This document shows, piece by piece, positions 23,514-31,747 of a stretch of DNA of 36,293 nucleotides. The stretch's first letter is position 1. Every line of letters starts with the position of its first letter. The DNA lies in NCBI GenBank assembly GCA_050730675.1, contig JBOHNM010000019.1, positions 1 through 36,293 on the forward strand, given 5' to 3'. Both the position numbers and the translations under genes were made by a program. The notes beneath the pieces were generated by a model, which saw only the letters and a list, made by a program, of their open reading frames with translations, was not told where the DNA came from and searched no databases. The stretch comes from JBOHNM01 sp050730675 (GTDB taxonomy: Bacteria > Planctomycetota > Phycisphaerae > Phycisphaerales > UBA1924).

Positions 23514-25124
23514 ATGCATTGCATGGGCACGATGCTGTTGGCGCTTTGTCTGGCCGCTGGTTCCACCGGAACGGTTGCGTCCGGAATCGGTGCGCCGCGG
23601 CAACCCCCCGATTCGGCGGGAGCACCGTCGGCTTCCCCCGCCCAAGCCGTATTGGACCGCCGTGAGCAACTCACCGAACTGATCCGCCACTGGCTCGATA
23701 CTGGCGACCGCGTCTCGCGTGATCGCCTGCTCGGGGGCCTGCGCCGCCTGCGCGATACCAGCCTCAAGCCGCTGTTTGCGCGGTTGGCCGTCTCGAACGA
23801 CCCGGGACTGCGCCGCCACGGGATTCTCGGCAGCGCCGAGTTAAGCCGCGCGGGCGAGTTGGACCTCTTGGCGATCGCCAAGATGTCCGATCCCCGTGAG
23901 CGAGCCCTGACCATCCAGGAAGCCATGGCCGAGGAACTGGTCACGGTCGATCAACTCCAAGACGTGCTGCGTTGGGAGGCTCTCGACGACCGCATCTGCG
24001 CCCAGATCGCCTGCCGCCTGGCCGCGGCCGGCAAACCCGCCCCGCGCGACCTGGTGGACCGGCTGCTGAAGACCGCGGCCCCGGCCGTGCGCCTGCGCGT
24101 GGCGCTCTCGGCGATGCAGTGGCAGGAGACCGAAGAACTGACCGCGCTGATCCGTTCGGCCACCGATGATCTGCTAGCGATTCCGGCAAAGCCCGGCGAA
24201 AGCAGCGGACGTGAGCAGGCAATCAGCGTCATGAGCGATGTCCGCCGTGATGCACTTTGGAAAGGCGGAGCGGAGTTCGCCCGTCGCGTGCTCTCGGCCG
24301 CCGCAGCCGACCTCGTGCTGCGCTATGAGGCGATCGCCACACTCCTGGCCTGCAACCCCAGCGACGAGCAGGCGACGCGCGAATGCCTCAAGTCGCTGGG
24401 GAACAAGAATGATCTTGGCGGCCGCCTGATGACCGGGCTGGCGGTGCTGGAGGCGGGGCTGGCCCGCGAACAGGCGCCCTCGGAAGTTGTCGATGGCCTG
24501 CTGGCCGATGGCGACCCGCTGATCAAGCAGATGGGCGATTCCATGCGGGCGGTGCTCGCCGGCTGCGGCTCAGCGCCGACGCCGCTGGGCGCGCTCGCCG
24601 GCAGCGGGCATGGGCCGAGCGCGGCGTGGGCCCTGCGAGCCGCACGCAAGCGGGCCTGGCAGGACGCACAAGAAATCCGGCTGGGCGTGATCGCTTCGGT
24701 GACCGCCAAGGCGTCGCGGGAATTGATCGAGTGCGGCGCTCAAGCCGCTGGTGAGTTGTGCGACGACGACCCTGCGTCATTGCGGGCGCCGCTCGAAGCG
24801 GCCCTCAAAGCCGGCGAAACCAGACGTGTGCAAGTGATCCTGCTGGGGGCCGCCGCGTCGCGTAGCCCGCGCGCGTGCGAGGCGCTGCCGGAGAGCGAAC
24901 CGGTGTGGCCTGATGACGTGAGCAGCGCCGTGGCGGCCGTGCTCCGCGCCCGCTGCTCCGAACCGAACGATCCACAGGCCAAAGCCCGGTTCGAGGCCTT
25001 GGCCACGGTGGCCGCGGGGCGGGGCAACCTCTCGCCGGTCCTGCGGTTCCAAGCCGCCTGGCAGGCCCTGCGGGCGGTGGGCGACGACCGGGCGACGCTG
25101 GCTCGGGTCCTCTCGGGTGATTGA
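23514..25124 (+). CDS. Secreted helical-repeat (HEAT-like) protein
   Basis: 536 aa. Signal peptide at residues ~1-23 (MGTMLLALCLAAGSTGTVAS). The rest is alpha-helical with repeating helix pairs rich in Ala/Leu (LKPLFARLAVSNDPGLRRHGILG, RDLVDRLLKTAAPAVRLRVALSA, and similar), as in HEAT/Armadillo-like scaffolds common in planctomycete exported proteins. No catalytic motif is seen. It begins 34 bp after dnaA but has its own -10-like box. GGGAG lies 12+ nt upstream, too far to be a good ribosome site. Codons are C-ending, unlike the G-ending genes left of 20 kb. Function unknown; a protein-protein scaffold is inferred. Confidence 0.8.
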   Translation: MHCMGTMLLALCLAAGSTGTVASGIGAPRQPPDSAGAPSASPAQAVLDRREQLTELIRHWLDTGDRVSRDRLLGGLRRLRDTSLKPLFARLAVSNDPGLRRHGILGSAELSRAGELDLLAIAKMSDPRERALTIQEAMAEELVTVDQLQDVLRWEALDDRICAQIACRLAAAGKPAPRDLVDRLLKTAAPAVRLRVALSAMQWQETEELTALIRSATDDLLAIPAKPGESSGREQAISVMSDVRRDALWKGGAEFARRVLSAAAADLVLRYEAIATLLACNPSDEQATRECLKSLGNKNDLGGRLMTGLAVLEAGLAREQAPSEVVDGLLADGDPLIKQMGDSMRAVLAGCGSAPTPLGALAGSGHGPSAAWALRAARKRAWQDAQEIRLGVIASVTAKASRELIECGAQAAGELCDDDPASLRAPLEAALKAGETRRVQVILLGAAASRSPRACEALPESEPVWPDDVSSAVAAVLRARCSEPNDPQAKARFEALATVAAGRGNLSPVLRFQAAWQALRAVGDDRATLARVLSGD

Positions 25125-25126
25125 CG

Positions 25127-25151
25127 CGTTCGGGTGCGGAAGGCCCGAATG
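25127..25151 (+). other. Hairpin after the HEAT-like gene
   Basis: 8-bp stem CGTTCGGG/CCCGAATG (one G-U pair) with a 9-nt loop, two bases past the stop codon. There is no U-tract, so it may be an mRNA-end stabiliser or Rho-linked site rather than an intrinsic terminator. Confidence 0.35.
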
Positions 25152-25213
25152 GGTCAGGGTGGCCGTCGGTCGGGCCGATAACAATCCCGAACCCGACCCA
25201 GAGCCCACCACCC

Positions 25214-26410
25214 ATGCCCAACTCCCTGCACGAGATCCCTCTCTCCAAGCCCGACATCTCCGACCTGGAGGTCGAACTGGTCAGCACCGTGATGCGCTCG
25301 GGGCGGCTGTCGATCGGACCGGTGCAGGAGCAGTTCGAGCAGATGGTCGCCGCCCGTGTCGGCCGACGCCACGCCGTGGCCGTCAACAGCGGCACCAGCG
25401 GGCTGCACCTGGCGCTCAAGGCCTTGGGCGTCGGCCCGGGCGACGAGGTGATCACCACGCCCTTCTCGTTCATCGCCTCGAGCAACTGCATCCTCTTCGT
25501 CGGAGCCACACCCGTCTTTGTGGACATCTGCCCCAAGACGCTCAACATGGACCCGGAGAAGGTGCGGGCCGCGGTGACGCCCCGGACCAAGGCGATCCTC
25601 GCGGTCGAGACGTTCGGCAACCCGGCGTATATGGACCAGTACGAGCAGATCGCCGCCCGGTACGAGGTCCCGCTGGTGGAGGACTGCTGCGAGGCGCTGG
25701 GGTGCTCGCTCGGCGGGCGCGCCTGCGGCAGCTTCGGACGCGTCGGCGTCTTCGGCTTCTACCCCAACAAGCAGATCACCACCGGCGAGGGCGGCATGAT
25801 CGTCACCGACGACAAACGCCTCGCCGACCTGTGTGTCTCGATGCGCAGCCAGGGGCGCCCGGTCCCCACACCCGGCGGCGACAGCGGCGGGCCGTCGGCC
25901 TCCAGCGGAACCACAGGATCGTGGCTCAGCCACGAGCGCCTCGGATACAACTACCGCATGAGCGAGGTCAACGCCGCCATCGGCGTGGCCCAGATGAAAC
26001 GCCTGCCGGAGATCATCGAGCGCCGCCAGCGCGTGGCCCGGGCGTACATGGACCGGCTGATGACCCACAGCGATCTGGTGCTGCCGACGCTCTCGCCCGA
26101 GAGCGTGATGAGCTGGTTCGTCTTCGTTGTGCGCCTGGCCGCGGGATACAGCAAGGACGAACGCGACCGCGTGATCGCGGGCATGCGCCGCCACGACGTG
26201 GGCGCGACCGACTACTTCCCGTGCATCCACCTGCAGCCGTTCTACCGCGAGCAGTTCGGCTTCAAGCCCGGGGACTTCCCGATCGCCGAGACCGTCAGCC
26301 AGCGCACCCTCGCCGTGCCCTTCTACAACTCGCTGACCGACCGCGAGATCGACATGGTCTGCCAGACGCTCGACCTGATGATCAAGCGGGAGAATCTCAA
26401 GCGGTCCTGA
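25214..26410 (+). CDS. DegT/DnrJ/EryC1/StrS-family PLP aminotransferase
   Basis: 398 aa. Transfers an amino group, usually to a keto-sugar nucleotide, for surface polysaccharide or LPS synthesis. Pyridoxal-phosphate features: NSGTSGLHLALKALG (phosphate-binding region), Asp157 in VEDCCEALG, and the Schiff-base Lys186 in FYPNKQITTGEGG. The start at ATG 25214 begins just before the conserved IPLSKPDISD; the frame is open to 25121 but that would overlap the previous gene. A GATAACAAT upstream could be a -10 with a ~30-nt leader. No other sugar-nucleotide genes are adjacent, so the substrate cannot be named. Confidence 0.92.
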   Translation: MPNSLHEIPLSKPDISDLEVELVSTVMRSGRLSIGPVQEQFEQMVAARVGRRHAVAVNSGTSGLHLALKALGVGPGDEVITTPFSFIASSNCILFVGATPVFVDICPKTLNMDPEKVRAAVTPRTKAILAVETFGNPAYMDQYEQIAARYEVPLVEDCCEALGCSLGGRACGSFGRVGVFGFYPNKQITTGEGGMIVTDDKRLADLCVSMRSQGRPVPTPGGDSGGPSASSGTTGSWLSHERLGYNYRMSEVNAAIGVAQMKRLPEIIERRQRVARAYMDRLMTHSDLVLPTLSPESVMSWFVFVVRLAAGYSKDERDRVIAGMRRHDVGATDYFPCIHLQPFYREQFGFKPGDFPIAETVSQRTLAVPFYNSLTDREIDMVCQTLDLMIKRENLKRS

Positions 26411-26475
26411 CGAGAAGAGCCGCTCGCCTGCACAAAGGACGGACTTTGTTCGCTCACCGACGCGTTCCGCAGACT

Positions 26476-26503
26476 TGCCTCCGGCCCCGATCGCGCCAAT
26501 TAT
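26476..26503 (+). promoter_or_regulatory. Candidate promoter of rpmB
   Basis: TTGCCT (26476-26481), 17-bp spacer, AATTAT (26498-26503); four of six matches in each box. It gives a leader of ~20 nt that includes the GGAGG site, in contrast to the leaderless genes nearby. Confidence 0.4.
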
Positions 26504-26530
26504 CTCGGCCCCGGTTCGGAGGATTTTCAC

Positions 26531-26815
26531 ATGCCATACGTCTGCCATTTTACAGGTAAGAAGTCGTCTTTCGGCAAGCAGCGCACGTGGCGCGGCCAGA
26601 AGATCTCCAAGGGCGGCTTCGGCCTCAAGCCCACCGGCATCACCCGCCGCAAGTTCCGCCCCAACCTGCAGAAGGTCACGGCGGTCATCGACGGCCAGCC
26701 GACGATCATCATGGCCAGCACCAAGGCCATCAAGCAGGGCCTGGTCATCAAACCCCTCAAGCGCCGCGACGGCTACACCCGCCTGCAGAAGGCCGCCGCC
26801 CACAAGGCCAAGTAA
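26531..26815 (+). CDS. rpmB: Large ribosomal subunit protein bL28
   Basis: 94 aa. CHFTGKK near the start and the TRRKFRPNLQKVTAVIDGQ core are the L28 signature. A longer basic segment (RTWRGQKISKGGFGLKPTG) replaces the usual short loop. Strong Shine-Dalgarno GGAGG 8 nt before the ATG. Codons are C-ending and restricted, as expected of a highly expressed gene. It stands alone with its own promoter and terminator rather than with rpmG. Confidence 0.95.
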   Translation: MPYVCHFTGKKSSFGKQRTWRGQKISKGGFGLKPTGITRRKFRPNLQKVTAVIDGQPTIIMASTKAIKQGLVIKPLKRRDGYTRLQKAAAHKAK

Positions 26816-26860
26816 TGCGTTCTTGGGGGCTCTCGCCCCACTGCTCACGAATTTCTCAAG

Positions 26861-26894
26861 CGGGCCGCTCAGCCGGGCGGCCCGTTCTGTTTTT
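26861..26894 (+). terminator. Intrinsic terminator after rpmB
   Basis: 8-bp stem CGGGCCGC (26861-26868)/GCGGCCCG (26877-26884) with an 8-nt loop, followed by TTCTGTTTTT. It separates rpmB from mcsA. Confidence 0.85.
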
Positions 26895-26926
26895 GGCGCG
26901 AGCACCGAAGTCGTGCGCGCGAGCGA

Positions 26927-26932
26927 TAGACT
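26927..26932 (+). promoter_or_regulatory. Candidate leaderless -10 box of mcsA
   Basis: TAGACT, 7 nt before the ATG at 26940 and just after the rpmB terminator. No Shine-Dalgarno before the start. Confidence 0.5.
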
Positions 26933-26939
26933 TTCGGCG

Positions 26940-27569
26940 ATGAGGTGCGACGGGTGCGGCAACGACGAGGCGACCGTCAGCGAGACGCTGCGGGTGCAGG
27001 GCGCGCTGGTCGAACGCCACCTCTGCGAGGCGTGCGCCCGCAAGATGGGCGTCATCCACCAGCCAGCACCCACCCCTAAGCCCGCGCCGGCCACGACCGA
27101 AAGCGCCGCTCAACCCGGCGGCCGCGGCAAGGCCGAAGCGGGCCCCGCGGCGGTGTGCCCGTCGTGCGGCCTGACATTCGCGGGGTTCAGGCAGAACGGA
27201 CAACTGGGTTGCCCCGCGTGCTACACGGCGTTCGAGGCCGCGCTGTCGCCGCTCTTGCAAAGAGCTCAGGAGGGCGGCACGCACCACGTCGGCAAGGTGC
27301 CGCGGCGGTGGGCCACCACGCGCGTCGAGCGGGCACAGCAGGCCGTGACGCACGCCGTCCAGCGGGCCGGCTCAGTGGTGACCGTCAGCACGCAGAGCAT
27401 CGAGGACACCCAGCGCAAGGCCACGGCCCTCAAGCGCCAGCTCGCCGAAGCGATCGTGGCCGAGCAGTACGAACTCGCCGCGCAACTCCGCGACGAGCTG
27501 CGCCGGCTCGGCGCCGATGGACCGCCCAACGCCGGAGGCTCTCGTCCACCCGACGGAGCCACGGCATGA
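26940..27569 (+). CDS. mcsA: McsA-like protein arginine kinase activator
   Basis: 209 aa. Four CxxC pairs (CDGC, CEAC, CPSC, CPAC) form the two zinc-binding units of McsA. The C-terminal UvrB/UvrC motif (ATALKRQLAEAIVAEQYELAAQLRDEL) is typical. A Pro/Ala-rich linker separates the zinc units. McsA stimulates McsB and links it to the ClpC unfoldase in Firmicutes. The stop overlaps the mcsB start (ATGA), so the two are translationally coupled. No ctsR or clpC is in the window, so regulation must differ from that of Bacillus. Start ATG 26940 is preferred; the frame is open upstream without support. Confidence 0.88.
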   Translation: MRCDGCGNDEATVSETLRVQGALVERHLCEACARKMGVIHQPAPTPKPAPATTESAAQPGGRGKAEAGPAAVCPSCGLTFAGFRQNGQLGCPACYTAFEAALSPLLQRAQEGGTHHVGKVPRRWATTRVERAQQAVTHAVQRAGSVVTVSTQSIEDTQRKATALKRQLAEAIVAEQYELAAQLRDELRRLGADGPPNAGGSRPPDGATA

Positions 27570-28639
27570 ACGCCGATTGGCTCGGATCGACCGATGCGGT
27601 ACGGGCGGGGGCGCACTGGCTCACCGGGCACGGCCCCGAGAACGACGTGGTCATCTCCTCGCGTGTGCGGCTGGCCCGCAACATCGAGGGTTTCCCGTTT
27701 GTGTGCCGGGCCGATACGCAGGCGCGGACGCGCCTGCTGGCGCACGCCAAGGCCGCGTTGCTGAGTGTGCAACTCAACGAGCAGTGCGCCTGGGTGGATG
27801 TGCACGCGCTCGGCGGCGTCGATCGGACGCTGCTGGTCGAGCGCCACCTGATCAGCAAGGAGCACGGCAAGGGGGATGAGCCACGCGGGCTGCTGGTGAG
27901 CATCCCCGACGAGCGACTGAGCATCATGGTGAACGAGGAAGACCACCTGCGGGTGCAGGTGGTGCTGCCGGGACTGTCCCTGGGAGAGGCCTACCGCCAG
28001 ATCGACGCGGCCGATGACCGGATCGAGTCGGCACTCGACTACGCCTTCTGCCCGCGCTTCGGGTACCTGACTGCATGCCCCACCAATGTGGGGACGGCCA
28101 TCCGCTGCAGCGCCATGCTGCACCTGCCGGCGCTCAAGATCACCGGCGAGGTGGACAAGGTCAAGCTCGCCGCCCGCGACATGGGCTTGGCAGTGCGCGG
28201 CTTCTACGGCGAGGGCTCCGACGCCATCGGCGACTTCTACCAGATCAGCAATCAGACCACCCTCGGCAAGCCCGAGGCCAAATTGCTGGCCGAACTCGAC
28301 CGCGACATCCTGCCGCAGGTGCTGCAGTACGAGCGGCTGGCCCGCAAGAACCTCATGGAAAAACGCCGCAAGCTCCTCGAGGACCGCGTCTTCCGCGCCC
28401 TCGGCTCGCTCCGCAGCGCCCGCCTGCTGCCGCCGGAAGAGGCGCTGGCCCACCTGAGCCTCGTGCGCCTGGGCATCCTCTGCGGGCTGATCACCGACGT
28501 CGTCGAGCAGACGGTCGCACAACTGGTCGTGCAGACCCAGCCGGCCCACCTGCAGCGCATGCTGGGGCGCGAACTCGATCAGCAGCAGCGCCGCGAGGCC
28601 CGCGCCGACGTCGTGCGCCACATGCTCAAGGGCGTGTAG
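27566..28639 (+). CDS. mcsB: Protein-arginine kinase McsB
   Basis: 357 aa. Phosphorylates arginine side chains, marking proteins for ClpCP in Gram-positive bacteria. Phosphagen-kinase-fold motifs: ISSRVRLARNIEGFPF (ATP site), NEEDHLRVQ (catalytic Glu), ACPTNVGTAIRCS with the conserved Cys, and GEGSDAIGDFYQISNQTTLG. The C-terminal RREARA (342-347) aligns with the RDxxRA allosteric phosphoarginine motif of McsB, with the Asp replaced by Arg. That alignment is by eye. It overlaps mcsA by 4 bp and converges with the GNAT gene (12-bp gap). Confidence 0.94.
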   Translation: MNADWLGSTDAVRAGAHWLTGHGPENDVVISSRVRLARNIEGFPFVCRADTQARTRLLAHAKAALLSVQLNEQCAWVDVHALGGVDRTLLVERHLISKEHGKGDEPRGLLVSIPDERLSIMVNEEDHLRVQVVLPGLSLGEAYRQIDAADDRIESALDYAFCPRFGYLTACPTNVGTAIRCSAMLHLPALKITGEVDKVKLAARDMGLAVRGFYGEGSDAIGDFYQISNQTTLGKPEAKLLAELDRDILPQVLQYERLARKNLMEKRRKLLEDRVFRALGSLRSARLLPPEEALAHLSLVRLGILCGLITDVVEQTVAQLVVQTQPAHLQRMLGRELDQQQRREARADVVRHMLKGV

Positions 28640-28651
28640 CCACGTGCACCC

Positions 28652-29665
28652 CTACTTCCGCAGTGACAGCACCATCGCCGTGCGCGTGGCAAACTGTCGG
28701 AACTTGGCGTTCTTGTAGAGTTTGAGCGCCGGACCATTGGCCAGATCGACCGCGCACGCGAGCGTCGTCTCACGTCGGCCGCTCAGGCGCGAGAGCGCAA
28801 GCGTGAGCAGACCCGCGCCGATGCCGCGCCCGCGCAGTTCCGGGCCGATGCCCACATAGACCAGTTCCACGCTCTCCTGGCTCGGGCAGGGTGTCAGGAG
28901 CATGCACCCCTCGGGCTGCCCGTCCTGCGTGACGAGGAACCACAACCGTGGGTCATGATCACCGACGGCCAGATGCGATTCCAGCACGTCGCGCGGCTCG
29001 CGGATGCCGCAGAGCTGCGGGCAATCGAGCGTGCCGATGTACGAGCGTTCCATGGCGCGCTGCAGGCTGGCCATCCCTTCGCGCGGGTCCATCGCCGCCA
29101 GGGAGACGACCTCGACCCCGGCGGGAAAGACCGGCGGCGCGATCCGCCCCTTGGCAGGCAGTTCACGGCGCAGGTACCCTAACTCAGCCAGGCGCGTGAA
29201 CCCTGCATCCAGAAACGGCTGGATCAGATGCTCATCGCGCGGCTCGATCAGCGTCTGCACCAGGTGCGTCGGCCCGAGTTCCGCTCCGCCCGGTCCGGCA
29301 AGCCAGTGGCACGCCGCCGTCAGCGCCGCGGCACGTTCGGCCGTCGCCAAACGCCGGGCCTCCCACTGCTGGCGGGATTCTGACCCGGCGCCTGACACAA
29401 AGACCGACGCGGCCTTGCCGACGCCCGGGGTCACCAGCGCGACTTCGCCCAAATCCCCAGCCGGTCGCAAGGCTGCCCACATGAGCGTCAGGTCCAGCCC
29501 GTCGGACTCGGCCGTGGCGATGAACTCGTCGACCGTTGGGCCGCCCGCCCGGTCGCCCAACAGCCGCATCACGGCCTCTCCCAGCCGGTCGGGGCCGACA
29601 CGCACCACCCGCGGCCGCTCGGGGCGGTCCAGGGGCGTGCCGATCTCGTGGGTGAGGCTGGCCAT
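28652..29665 (-). CDS. GNAT-family N-acetyltransferase
   Basis: 337 aa from ATG 29665; TTG 29698 is an alternative start and neither has a Shine-Dalgarno. The C-terminal half is a GNAT domain: VELVYVGIGPELRGRGIGAGLL contains the acetyl-CoA pyrophosphate loop (RGRGIG), then the ACAVDLANGPALKLYKNAKFRQ helix and strand. The N-terminal ~180 residues look like a second, degenerate GNAT fold, a two-domain layout as in mycothiol synthase-like proteins. Substrate unknown. It converges on mcsB and diverges from a secreted hypothetical. Confidence 0.82.
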   Translation of the reverse strand: MASLTHEIGTPLDRPERPRVVRVGPDRLGEAVMRLLGDRAGGPTVDEFIATAESDGLDLTLMWAALRPAGDLGEVALVTPGVGKAASVFVSGAGSESRQQWEARRLATAERAAALTAACHWLAGPGGAELGPTHLVQTLIEPRDEHLIQPFLDAGFTRLAELGYLRRELPAKGRIAPPVFPAGVEVVSLAAMDPREGMASLQRAMERSYIGTLDCPQLCGIREPRDVLESHLAVGDHDPRLWFLVTQDGQPEGCMLLTPCPSQESVELVYVGIGPELRGRGIGAGLLTLALSRLSGRRETTLACAVDLANGPALKLYKNAKFRQFATRTAMVLSLRK

Positions 29666-29741
29666 TGGGTGGGGGTGGGGCCTGGAATCCACAAGCAACC
29701 AAACAGGTGTAATCGGCGTATCGCCGGACCACGATAGACCG

Positions 29742-29747
29742 TATCAT
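29742..29747 (+). promoter_or_regulatory. Candidate leaderless -10 box of the secreted hypothetical
   Basis: TATCAT, 10 nt before the ATG at 29758. It overlaps the upstream in-frame ATG at 29746, which argues for 29758 as the true start. Confidence 0.45.
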
Positions 29748-29757
29748 GGCTCCGCTT

Positions 29758-30387
29758 ATGACCCAATACCTCAGCCGCCTGTGCCTGCCCGTGCTCCTCA
29801 TCGCCGTCTTGGCGGCATTTGGCTTGGCGCCCGAGCCGAGCCCCATCGCCCGCCGCTGGGAGCTTGAACTCAAGCCCGGCGTCTTCTCGATGACGACGGT
29901 TCGGACTGTTGAAAACGGCAAGACCGTCGATAAGGCCTATTTCTACTTCACGTACACCGTGACCAACCGCTCCGGTCAGGACCTGCTCTTTGCCCCCAGC
30001 TTCGAGCTGGTCGGTGACGATCTCAAGGTCATGCGTTCCGGCCGCGGCGTCTCGGTCGAGGCCAACAAGGCCCTGATCGCCCGCCTCAACAACCCGCTCG
30101 TCCTTGACCAGATCGCGATGATCGGTCAACTCCAGCAAGGGCCGGAGAACTCCCGCCAGGGTTTGGTTGCCTGGCCGGTTGAGAGCTACCACCCGGGCGC
30201 CCTGACGCTCTACGCCGCGGGGTTCTCGGGTGAGACGGCGGTCGTCCAGAAGCCCGGCACAACAGACGAAAAGAACCGGGTGACGCTCCGCAAGACCAAG
30301 ATGATCCGATACTCCGATGTCGGCGAGTTGTCGGGCCGGGGCGATCAGCCGTTCCCCATCCTCGAAGACCGCTGGATCATGCGGTAA
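29758..30387 (+). CDS. Secreted hypothetical protein
   Basis: 209 aa from ATG 29758; ATG 29746 is in frame but lies on the -10 box. Signal peptide (YLSRLCLPVLLIAVLAAFGLA). The mature part is probably beta-rich: RRWELELKPGVFSMTTVRT, AYFYFTYTVTNRSGQDLLFAP and SFELVGDDLKVMRSG. The 'tYtvtN.sgqd..f.P.felvtd' pattern recurs in planctomycete exported proteins of unknown function and suggests an Ig-like fold. No catalytic motif. Divergent from the GNAT gene and followed 126 bp later by rpmA, which has its own ribosome site. Confidence 0.78.
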   Translation: MTQYLSRLCLPVLLIAVLAAFGLAPEPSPIARRWELELKPGVFSMTTVRTVENGKTVDKAYFYFTYTVTNRSGQDLLFAPSFELVGDDLKVMRSGRGVSVEANKALIARLNNPLVLDQIAMIGQLQQGPENSRQGLVAWPVESYHPGALTLYAAGFSGETAVVQKPGTTDEKNRVTLRKTKMIRYSDVGELSGRGDQPFPILEDRWIMR

Positions 30388-30513
30388 ACGGCAGTCCGAA
30401 GCCCTTGCACCAACCAAACATTTGGCGTGAGAACCGGCCTTGGAGTGGACCGCCCGCGGGGTGGCATCTACCATGCCGGCCCTGAACGAGACTCTTTTGC
30501 GGAGGCGACTGTC

Positions 30514-30825
30514 ATGGCTCATAAAAAGGGACAAGGCTCGACCAAGAACGGTCGTGACTCCAATCCGCAGTACCGCGGCGTGAAGCTCTTCGAGGGCGAG
30601 ATCGCCCAGCCCGGCGCGATCATCATCCGTCAGGTCGGCACGCCCTTCAAGGCGGGCTTCCAGGTGCTGCGTGGCAAGGACGACACGCTCTTCTCGACCG
30701 GCCACGGCAAGGTCGTCTTCCTGGGCCGCAAGGTCCACGTCGAGCCGATGGATGCCGCGACACCGAAGCCCTTCTGGCTGAAGAAGAACGCCAACGCGAA
30801 AAAGAAGACCGCCGCCGCGAAGTGA
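30514..30825 (+). CDS. rpmA: Large ribosomal subunit protein bL27
   Basis: 103 aa. MAHKKGQGSTKNGRDSN is the L27 N-terminus that reaches the peptidyl transferase centre. There is no Firmicute-type cleavable N-extension. GTPFKAGFQVLRGKDDTLFS and GKVVFLGRKVHVEP follow the family pattern; the Lys/Ala tail is longer than usual. ATG 30514 has GGAGG 8 nt upstream. The usual partner rplU (L21) is not upstream. C-ending codons fit high expression. Confidence 0.96.
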   Translation: MAHKKGQGSTKNGRDSNPQYRGVKLFEGEIAQPGAIIIRQVGTPFKAGFQVLRGKDDTLFSTGHGKVVFLGRKVHVEPMDAATPKPFWLKKNANAKKKTAAAK

Positions 30826-30851
30826 TCGCGCAGAAGCAAGCAGCATTCAGG

Positions 30852-30884
30852 AACCCCGACGATCGTCGGGGTTTTTTCTTTTTG
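30852..30884 (+). terminator. Intrinsic terminator of rpmA
   Basis: Perfect palindrome spanning 30852-30873 with core CCCCGACGATCGTCGGGG, followed by TTTTTTCTTTTT. It lies between convergent rpmA and kdsA; the U-tract serves only the + strand. Confidence 0.95.
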
Positions 30885-30899
30885 AATCAGGCTTCTTGG

Positions 30900-31742
30900 T
30901 CAGGCGATCGCGCGACGGATGGCCGCGACCTGCTTCAGCAGCGCGGGCATGGAATCGAGCCGGAGCATCGTGCTCGCGTCGCTCATCGCGGTGGTCGGCT
31001 CGGGGTGGCACTCGATGAACAGGGCGTGGACGCCAGCCGCGGTCGCGGCCCGGGCCAGCAGCGGCGCGGCGTCGGGGCGGCCGCCGGTGGTATCGCCGGT
31101 GCCGGGAGTCTGGGTGCTGTGGGTCACATCGAAGCAGACGGGGGCGGGACCGGGCTCGGCCTTGAGTTCCATCATGTCCTTGAGGCCGATGAAGTCGTTG
31201 ACCAGGCGGTGGTAGCCGAAGGTAGTGCCGCGCTCGGTGAGCATGGCGTTGGTGCAGCCGGCCTCGGCGAGCTTGCGGAGAGCACCGGACATTTCACCCG
31301 GGGAAAGGAACTGGCCCTTCTTGACGTTGACGGCCCGTTTGTGGCGCGTGGCGGCCTCACCGGCGGCACTGAGCAGGTCGGTCTGGCGGCAGAGGAACGC
31401 GGGGATCTGGAGCAGGTCGATGACGCGGCCGGCGGGCTCGGCCTGGTCGGGGGCGTGGATGTCGGTGGTGACGGGGACGCCAAGCTCGCGACCGATCTCG
31501 TGAATCCACGCGAGGCCCTGCTCGAGGCCGGGGCCGCGGACCGAACGGATGCTGGAGCGGTTGGCCTTGTCGAAGCTGGCCTTGAAGATGTAGGCAAGGC
31601 CGTGCTCGCGGCAGGCGTCGCGCACGACGCGTCCGATGCGCAAACCGAGATCGAAGGATTCGAGGACGCACGGCCCGGCGATGATCGCCAGCGGGCAGCC
31701 CAGCCCGATCGTCACATTCCCGACACTGCAGAGACGGCTCAT
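30900..31742 (-). CDS. kdsA: 3-deoxy-D-manno-octulosonate 8-phosphate synthase
   Basis: Condenses phosphoenolpyruvate with arabinose 5-phosphate to make Kdo8P for LPS. 280 aa from ATG 31742. Motifs: LAIIAGPCVLES, FKASFDKANRSS (PEP/A5P binding), GVPVTTDIHAPDQ, RGTTFGYHRLVNDF, VCFDVTHSTQTPG and FIECHPEPTTAMSDA. DATHS is VTHS here and the Cys (AGPC, residue ~24) position is kept, as in metal-dependent members; the class is not certain from sequence alone. TAGACT ends 5 nt before the ATG, favouring this start over GTG 31766. With lpxK it shows a complete LPS inner core and lipid A capacity. Confidence 0.95.
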   Translation of the reverse strand: MSRLCSVGNVTIGLGCPLAIIAGPCVLESFDLGLRIGRVVRDACREHGLAYIFKASFDKANRSSIRSVRGPGLEQGLAWIHEIGRELGVPVTTDIHAPDQAEPAGRVIDLLQIPAFLCRQTDLLSAAGEAATRHKRAVNVKKGQFLSPGEMSGALRKLAEAGCTNAMLTERGTTFGYHRLVNDFIGLKDMMELKAEPGPAPVCFDVTHSTQTPGTGDTTGGRPDAAPLLARAATAAGVHALFIECHPEPTTAMSDASTMLRLDSMPALLKQVAAIRRAIA

Positions 31743-31747
31743 GGACG

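Noticed and set aside
25154..27094. 646-residue minus-strand frame opposite the aminotransferase, rpmB and mcsA
   Set aside because: Low-complexity antisense text spanning several well-supported + genes.
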